From positions 2,046,001 through 2,110,000 of the forward strand of contig JAQSEB010000137.1 in assembly GCA_030063045.1 (NCBI GenBank): DNA of 64,000 nt, given 5' to 3'. The DNA is from Pratylenchus scribneri (taxonomy: Eukaryota; Nematoda; Chromadorea; Rhabditida; Pratylenchidae). A program made the translations under genes and the position numbers. Positions 59,001 to 64,000 of the stretch are shown piece by piece; position 1 is the stretch's first letter, and every line of letters begins with the position of its first letter. The notes under the pieces were generated by a model. That model was not told the DNA's origin and did no database searches. It saw only the letters and a program-made list of their open reading frames with translations.

Positions 59001-61351
59001 TGATACAAAAAAAATAAAAATGAGTTCAGCTCTTAATGATTCATTATAAGCGGCGACAAGTTGGTCCAGTGCCATAAATTAGGGCGTTCCTTTTTCCCAA
59101 CAATTCGCTTAAAATTTGAATATTTTATGAAAAATTTGATTGGATTTGGAAAATTCGGGAACCGAAAATTTCTAACTGAACCCTAAAAATTTCATTAAAA
59201 TTTAATTTATTAGATCCACGCGCCATCGCTGCCCTTCGAAATTGCCTAAAACTGGAGCCCCAAAATCAGAAGGCCATCTTGGCGTTGGCCGTTTCGCTGG
59301 CCAACGAATCATTCGAGCATTTGGCACTGCAGGAATTGCACAAATGGATTTGCATCCACCAAGGCCAGCAAATGCCAATTCAAGAATCGAATTATTCGCA
59401 ATATGCCGAAATGGACCGTGCACAATTTGGGAAGGTGGAAAGTCAATTTTTGGATGCGGCCAGCCGAGCGGCCCAAATTGATTCCGAATTGCAAAATGCA
59501 TTGTTCGACGCTAATTTTTTAACAATTAATCATTCTATTCACTAATAGAAGTGTCCTCTACAATTTGGGCAATGATTTTGACCGTGCCGTGGATTGTCTT
59601 CGAGCTGCACTTTCCCTTCAACCGAATGTTCGTATGGGCCTAATTATATATTTAAGCCAAATTAGAGGCGAAAATATGGAATTGATTTCATAAAAGTAAC
59701 ATTAAAAACAAATTATTTTAACAAAAAAAAAATAAAATTTCGGATTGAAAAATCGGCATTTTTGAGGCAATAAAATGAGGTCAAATCAGGCTCCATTTTA
59801 AAATTTATCTACCCTAAAAATTAGGCCGAAATCTCTGTCCTCTTCTAATACGTTTATGGTCAAGTATATGGCTTTAAATAAATATTATATTGCCAATAAT
59901 CATTTTATTACCAAGTTCATATTATATTAAAAAAAAATTTGTAGCCCTAGGGAAATCAAATAAAATATATTGGCATATTCAAAAAATTAGATCAATTTTG
60001 TCGAATTTTCTATATAAATTACCTAAAATCTAAAATAAAACCACCTTCGGGGCTTTGAATTGATCTATTGATTTTTTATTATTCAATTTATTTTAGAATA
60101 TTTTTTCCATAGATTTGAGTTCTTAGTTTTTTAAACCGGTAATAAAATCTATAAATTATACAAATTTCCTATTTTAAAATTAGCTATAAAATCTTTAATT
60201 GGTCCGATTATAAAAATATGACTTTTCTAGGATCCAACTCTATGGAATCGTTTGGGCGCCACTCTGGCGAATGCCGACCGATCGGCCGAGGCAATCAGCG
60301 CCTACAAAAGGTCCTCAAATTCATATTTTACTCATTTTATCCCATTTTAATATTAAAGAGCCCTGCAAATGTCGCCTTCTTATGTGCGGGCTCGTTACAA
60401 TTTGGGCACGGCCTGCATGAATTTGAACAGTTTCAGGTGAGGACATGACGATTATATTTTGATTAGAGTAAACCAACTTGTCGGCGTTTAAAATAAATAA
60501 CTCATCAAAAAACTTAGCTAATTTGGATAAATTTGTTATCAAATTAGAGCAGACTTTTGGCTATCAAATTGATATTAATTTTATTTAAATTGGTTCAAAA
60601 TTGATGAAATTGTAAACAAAAAACCACTCTAAATTTTGTTAATCCATAATAAAAGGGTTTAAATGATTTTTTGGACATTATTACATTAGTCCAAATCTAG
60701 GCTAAGATCAACCCCGGGCTTTCATCGAAGCCTAACTAAGCCCCCAGTGGTCCAATGAACGGAATAAAGATAAAGGGAGACACGACTTTAAATTATTTGT
60801 TATTTATTCTGCGAAAAAATTTGATAAAAATGTGAAGAATAAAAAAGCAAAAAGTAGGGAGTACAGTAGGAAAGGCCTTTAGGCAATATTTGTTTGATAG
60901 GGTGACAGGCGATGAGCCAAAATAGGTGGTACAGTAGGATGAATAAGAAAGTATCTTTAGGCATTATTGGCATTGCTGACAGGCATAACTTCATCATTTA
61001 TGAATCAATTTAAATAAAATTAATATTGATTAAAAAATCATCAAAATTGGTTCAGTCTTTGATGAGTTATTTTAAACGGCGTCAATTTGAGCCTAAAATT
61101 TTGGACTATTTATTTAATGGCATATATTTTCCCCCAGAGATGCAGCCGCCCATTTTATTGCCGCCCTCCAAATTCAACATTCCCCGGACCAATCCCAAAT
61201 TTGGTCCCGCCTTCGTTCGGCACTAATCCGAATTGAACACGCCGAATTTGGGAATGAATTATTTGAGGCATTGGAAGGACGCAATTTGCCACGGATTGTC
61301 CAAATTCTTCAGACACAAGGAATTTTATTGGGTGCTGCGCAAGAGGAATGA
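56065..61351 (+). CDS. prx-5: PEX5, peroxisomal targeting signal 1 receptor
   Basis: Cytosolic receptor that binds C-terminal SKL signals and delivers cargo to the PEX13/PEX14 docking complex. Ten exons: 56065-56223, 56274-56446, 56959-57355, 57792-57922, 57973-58010, 59214-59502, 59549-59627, 60231-60310, 60359-60436, 61138-61351; 545 residues. The N-terminus has the conserved Cys used for recycling ubiquitination ('ESADHCGAPNPLLTLAKNF'; human C11 context CGGANPLMKLAGHF). WxxxF PEX14-binding motifs: WSGQF, WAKDF, WENEF. The C-terminal TPR domain contains 'GMEMAKLSLGKGHLADSI', 'YSLGLALAENEQ', 'ALAVSLANESFEHLALQEL', 'YNLGNDFDRAVDCLRAAL', 'LWNRLGATLANADRSAEAI' and 'RARYNLGTACMNLNSF'. Length and order are normal. 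The donor at 59503 (GTTCGA) is weak. Intron 58011-59213 contains a composite MITE with a hairpin RNA candidate. Confidence 0.95.
57390..57730. mobile_element. Inverted-repeat element of the 'GAGCTATGGCC' family, PEX5 intron 3
   Basis: The best-preserved copy: 'CATTCTTTTGGCCATATCTC' and 'GCCCTAAATGTCTTCTAAAA' in the left arm are inverted in the right as 'TTCTAGAAGACATTTTAGGC' and 'GAGCTATAGCCAAAAGATAG', around a ~120-bp loop. Outer 'TTTCAATAC' / 'GTATTGAAA' may be the true termini. Confidence 0.7.
58547..58554 (+). promoter_or_regulatory. TATA box (TATATAAG) of hairpin RNA copy 2
   Basis: TATATAAGCG lies about 30 bp before the base of the hairpin at 58579. CAGCGACAC at 58512-58520 lies 26 bp before the TATA, the same spacing as at copy 1. 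Confidence 0.45.
58579..58667 (+). ncRNA. Candidate hairpin small RNA, copy 2
   Basis: 'AGCAGTCAAGGAAATGGCCA' on the 5' arm pairs with 'TGGCCAATTTCTTTGATTGC' on the 3' arm; the upper stem pairs 'CATGCCAAGTGTCC' with 'GGACATTGGCATC'; the loop is GATAACCAA. A T5 run follows directly (58667-58671). Compared with copy 1 the lower stem differs at several positions, yet both partners change together or become G-U, so the fold is kept. Likely a miRNA-type precursor or a short Pol III-like transcript. Confidence 0.55.
60470..61090. mobile_element. 'AGAGCAGACTTTTGGCT' MITE split by a second MITE, PEX5 intron 9
   Basis: Left end 'ACCAACTTGTCGGCGTTTAA' and 'TAGAGCAGACTTTTGGCTAT'; right end 'TTGATGAGTTATTTTAAACG'. 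Between about 60690 and 60985 it is interrupted by a truncated copy of the 'TGCCTAAGGGCC' MITE (compare 'GACTTTAAATTATTTGTTAT' and 'TTTAGGCATTATTGGCATTG' with 14089-14525). The nesting orders the two families in time. Confidence 0.7.
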
Positions 61352-61439
61352 AGAAATGCAAATTAAATTGAAATGGATATTTTTTTTTATTAAATAGTAT
61401 TGAAATTTGAAAATGCCGAAAATAGAATATTATGTCTAA

Positions 61440-62110
61440 ATAATTAAAATGGTTTAAGATGAGGTTTTTCCTGCATACCAAATATACTAAAATTGGATAG
61501 AGTGGTCAAGACGCATTGAATGGTATATAATTTGTTATGGTTTGGTCAAAAATTAAAGGATATTAAACGGTTTAAACCCATTTTGGTTTGGTCAACAATT
61601 AAAGGGTATTAAACGGTTTAAACCAATTTTGGTTTGGTCAATAATTAAAGGGTATTAAACGGTTTAAACCCATTTTGGTTTGGTCAATAATTAAAGGGTA
61701 TTAAACGGTTTAAACCCATTTTGGTTTGGTCAATAATTAAAGGGTATTAAACGGTTTAAACCCATTTTGGTTTGGTCAATAATTAAAGGGTATTAAACGG
61801 TTTAAACCCATTTTGGTTTGGTCAACATTAAAAGGGTATTAAACGGTTTAAACCCATTTTGGTTTGGTCAACAATTAAAGGGTATTAAACGGTTTAAACC
61901 CATTTTGGTTTGGTCAACATTAAAAGGGTATTAAACGGTTTAAATTCATTTTGGTTTGGTCAACAATTAAAGGTATTAAACAGTTTAAACTCATTTTGGT
62001 TTAATGGTTTAAAACTAAGTTAGAATTGGTTAAACCTAAGCTAAAACTTAATAAAAAAAGCCTCTTGACGAGACTTATCTATTTGGTAGATATTAGACAG
62101 TACATTCTTT
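61440..62110 (+). repeat. 46-bp minisatellite element, downstream of PEX5
   Basis: About nine units, several with the local variant 'GGTCAATAATTAAAGG' or 'CAACATTAAAAGGG', between the standard flanks. One of only two members (with the core-less relative at 4340) outside an intron. Confidence 0.92.
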
Positions 62111-62299
62111 CGGCATTTTCAATAATTTTTCGGCAAATTGAATAATCCATTTTAACATATATTTACACATTCAACATTGTTTTATTTTTTGCTCAAAATC
62201 AACAATTTTATTTGTGTTAGTGCGATTGCCATTCCACCCCTTTTTTGTCATTGAATAAATTTCTTCTTTTTTTAGTAAATAAATTCCAAAATTCTTTAA

Positions 62300-62510
62300 T
62301 CAAAGTTGTGTATTTTGTCTTCCCAATCCCAATGGGGGAAGGACAACAACAGCGCCAGGTTGTCCGGCACTTCTCGTTGAAATTTGAATGCGACGAACGT
62401 GGTTGGGTGGTGGTTGTGCCTGACGAATTGATGGCACCACTTGGGCGGATTGGACACTGGCTTTTGGTGTGGTCGTGGATAAATAGCCGTGCATATGTTC
62501 TGTATAGGTA
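62300..62510 (-). other. Possible isolated coding exon (unresolved)
   Basis: G+C-richer 200-bp patch in AT-rich sequence. On the minus strand an acceptor-like 'CTACCTATACAG' is followed by an open frame with 'STTTPKASVQSAQVVPSIRQ' and 'GQPGAVVVLPPLGLGRQ' to a stop near 62300. The plus strand is also open. Homology not recognised, and the TTCCGGAA array lies directly upstream. Confidence 0.25.
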
Positions 62511-62531
62511 GAATTAGATATCAAATTCACT

Positions 62532-62885
62532 TTTTCCGGAAAGATTTTAATTAAATTTTCCGGAAAGATTTTAATTAAGTTTTCCGGAAAGATTTTAATT
62601 AAGTTTTCCGGAAAGATTTTAATTAAGTTTTCCGGAAAGATTTTAATTAAATTTTCCGGAAAGATTTTAATTAAGTTTTCCGGAAAGATTTTAATTAAGT
62701 TTTCCGGAAAGATTTTAATTAAGTTTTCCGGAAAGATTTTAATTAAATTTTCCGGAAACATTTTAATTAAATTTTCCGGAAAGATTTTAATTCACTTTTC
62801 CGGAAAGATTTTAATTAAATTTTCCGGAAAGATTTTAATTAAATTTTCCCGAAAGATTTGAATTAAGTTTTCCGGAAATTTTAAC
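62532..62885. repeat. 24-bp TTCCGGAA array (opposite orientation), intergenic
   Basis: About 14 units of 'TTTTCCGGAAAGATTTTAAT' plus TAAG or TAAA, the reverse complement of the unit at 39370 and 22866. Confidence 0.95.
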
Positions 62886-62989
62886 AAAATTTTTATTATT
62901 ATTGGTAAATTATTTTCAATTTGACTATCAATATGATCTAAAAAACATATAATTGGCCAGAAAGTTATTTTACATCAAATTTTGCTATT

Positions 62990-63478
62990 TTATGAACACA
63001 TCATTCTTTTTCCATCTTCTTTTTCTGAAATTGGTTTTCCATTCTTCTTATCAACTTCTTCAGATTCAATTTCAATTTCCGTGCACCTTAATTCTAAAAG
63101 TATAAACCAAGTTTTATTAAGAACCACAGAATTTTTAAGCGGACGATTAATATAGTCGCTGCTCTCGTAGAAAATTGTTTTAACCGTCGTTGTTCCCGTC
63201 ACATTTACAAATTCGATTGGCGGCGCCTCAAAAAACCAAAGCTCTTCATTCTTTCTGTTGTGATCCTCGACCTCATTTTTATTATCTTCATAATAAACAT
63301 GAATTTTTCCATCCAAAGTCCCATTGGTCCAAAAAATTCCATATCCGTTTCCATTTCGTATAAAAGTATGAGAAGAATTTGCTGTTTTAATTGTTGCGCG
63401 GAACTCTTTGGTTCCTGCTGGCATTGCAACTAATAAAGACAATTCTGAATTAGATACGTTCGATGCCATCTCAACCAT
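62990..63478 (-). CDS. Orphan single-exon protein, 162 codons
   Basis: Open frame from ATG 63478 ('MVEMASNVSNSELSLLVA') to the stop at 62990, with an alternative start at Met4 (63469). The composition is that of a real soluble protein: mixed charged and beta-prone stretches such as 'TFIRNGNGYGIFWTNGTLDG', 'FFEAPPIEFVNVTGTTTV' and 'TWFILLELRCTEIEIE', and an acidic/lysine tail 'ESEEVDKKNGKPISEKEDGK'. No signal peptide or membrane segment. Not recognised. A TATATAAAA box lies only about 20 bp upstream of the first ATG, so transcription may start near Met4 or the box may be fortuitous. Confidence 0.6.
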   Translation of the reverse strand: MVEMASNVSNSELSLLVAMPAGTKEFRATIKTANSSHTFIRNGNGYGIFWTNGTLDGKIHVYYEDNKNEVEDHNRKNEELWFFEAPPIEFVNVTGTTTVKTIFYESSDYINRPLKNSVVLNKTWFILLELRCTEIEIESEEVDKKNGKPISEKEDGKRMMCS

Positions 63479-64000
63479 TTGGACAACATGGAAACTGTTT
63501 TATATACTAGAAAGATGCTTTCGACATTTGCACAAAAAAAATTAAGGCTCTTTTTCTTGGGATTTTTTCGATTTGGGACTTGCACATTCTAGGGGTAACT
63601 TTTTGATGCGCATCCGGGAAAAATACGCATTTTTCATTTTGGGTTCAGTGTCGCGGAGAAACCGGTTTAAAAACCGGTTTGCCCAGGTAAAAATTTTTTT
63701 AAAAGGCCTAAATCAAAAATCGGCTCGGTGAAGATAAATCTACACAGTGGTAGCTACATTTTGATATATGGGTCGAGGGGTCTACCATGGCCAGGGGAGG
63801 CTGGAAAAATGGCAACGTGTGGCCAAGTCGGGTGCGCGAGTCGGAAATTCCCTTATAATTTTTTTGAGAGTTGAGATAAATGTGCGCGATAAAAAGCAAA
63901 GTTGTAGAGCTTGACGAGACGAATCCAATGGTATACTGCGCGAGTTGTGAAACCAAACCTTTATCGAGATATAAGCTTAAACCGGTTTCAAAATATAAAA
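63479..64000. other. Window end, no gene supported
   Basis: Contains the palindrome 'AAACCGGTTTAAAAACCGG' near 63661 and another 'TTAAACCGGTTT' near 63978. Frames here are short and unconvincing; possibly the edge of another repeat. Confidence 0.4.

Larger units (their letters stand above)
58045..59060. mobile_element. Composite MITE, copy 2 (PEX5 intron 5)
   Basis: Two complete 'AGAGCAGACTTTTGGCT'-family arms (about 58070-58370 and 58780-59060, each an inverted-repeat MITE ending near 'CGGCGACAAG') enclose a ~400-bp core in inverted orientation to copy 1. The core holds the hairpin candidate at 58579-58667. No ORF. Confidence 0.78.

Overview
The window looks like AT-rich nuclear DNA of a nematode. 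The genes have many small exons and short introns (often 44-55 nt) with TTTTCAG-type acceptors and an unusual number of GC-AG introns. The protein set (MEC-2/STO-type stomatin, an MGL-type glutamate receptor, V-ATPase subunit a) also fits. A clade IV (Tylenchina, e.g. plant-parasitic) nematode is my best guess, but that placement is inference. No bacterial, organellar, tRNA or rRNA features were seen.

Layout. 1-2503 (+): 3' part of TRAPPC12. 3503-4092 (+): small retropepsin-fold protein without the catalytic motif. 4888-11210 (+): exocyst SEC15. 11669-20658 (+): V-ATPase V0 subunit a. 21752-34992 (-): group II-like metabotropic glutamate receptor, 27 exons. 35-39.2 kb: intergenic, with a diverged ~310-bp duplication. 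39243-44258 (-): stomatin, 10 exons. 44.3-47.3 kb: repeats. 47288-47662 (-): cysteine-rich orphan. 48303-48811 (-): small secreted Ly6-like protein. 49-52.4 kb: satellite array and three hAT-type miniature elements. 52403-55511 (+): protein tentatively assigned to the Lines family. 56065-61351 (+): peroxisomal import receptor PEX5. 62990-63478 (-): orphan ORF. For SEC15, V-ATPase a, the receptor, stomatin, the Ly6-like protein, the Lines-like protein, PEX5 and the retropepsin-like gene I joined exons by hand; every junction keeps frame and the summed lengths divide by three (the V-ATPase model needs one non-AG acceptor).

The conserved genes serve membrane traffic (TRAPPC12, SEC15), compartment acidification (V-ATPase), neuronal signalling and mechanosensation (glutamate receptor, stomatin) and peroxisome import (PEX5). 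They are housekeeping or neuronal neighbours; nothing suggests a common pathway or operon.

Much of the DNA is repeat, mostly inside introns: (i) a dispersed element with a 46-bp minisatellite core at 12 loci; (ii) seven tandem arrays of 24-29-bp units sharing a TTCCGGAA palindrome; (iii) long-inverted-repeat MITE families; (iv) hAT-type MITEs with exact 8-bp target duplications, two of them nested in (i). The most interesting signal is a ~85-nt hairpin RNA candidate present twice, in a stomatin intron and a PEX5 intron. Each copy lies in the sense orientation of its host gene, with a TATA box about 30 bp upstream, a T5 run at its 3' end and compensatory changes in the stem.
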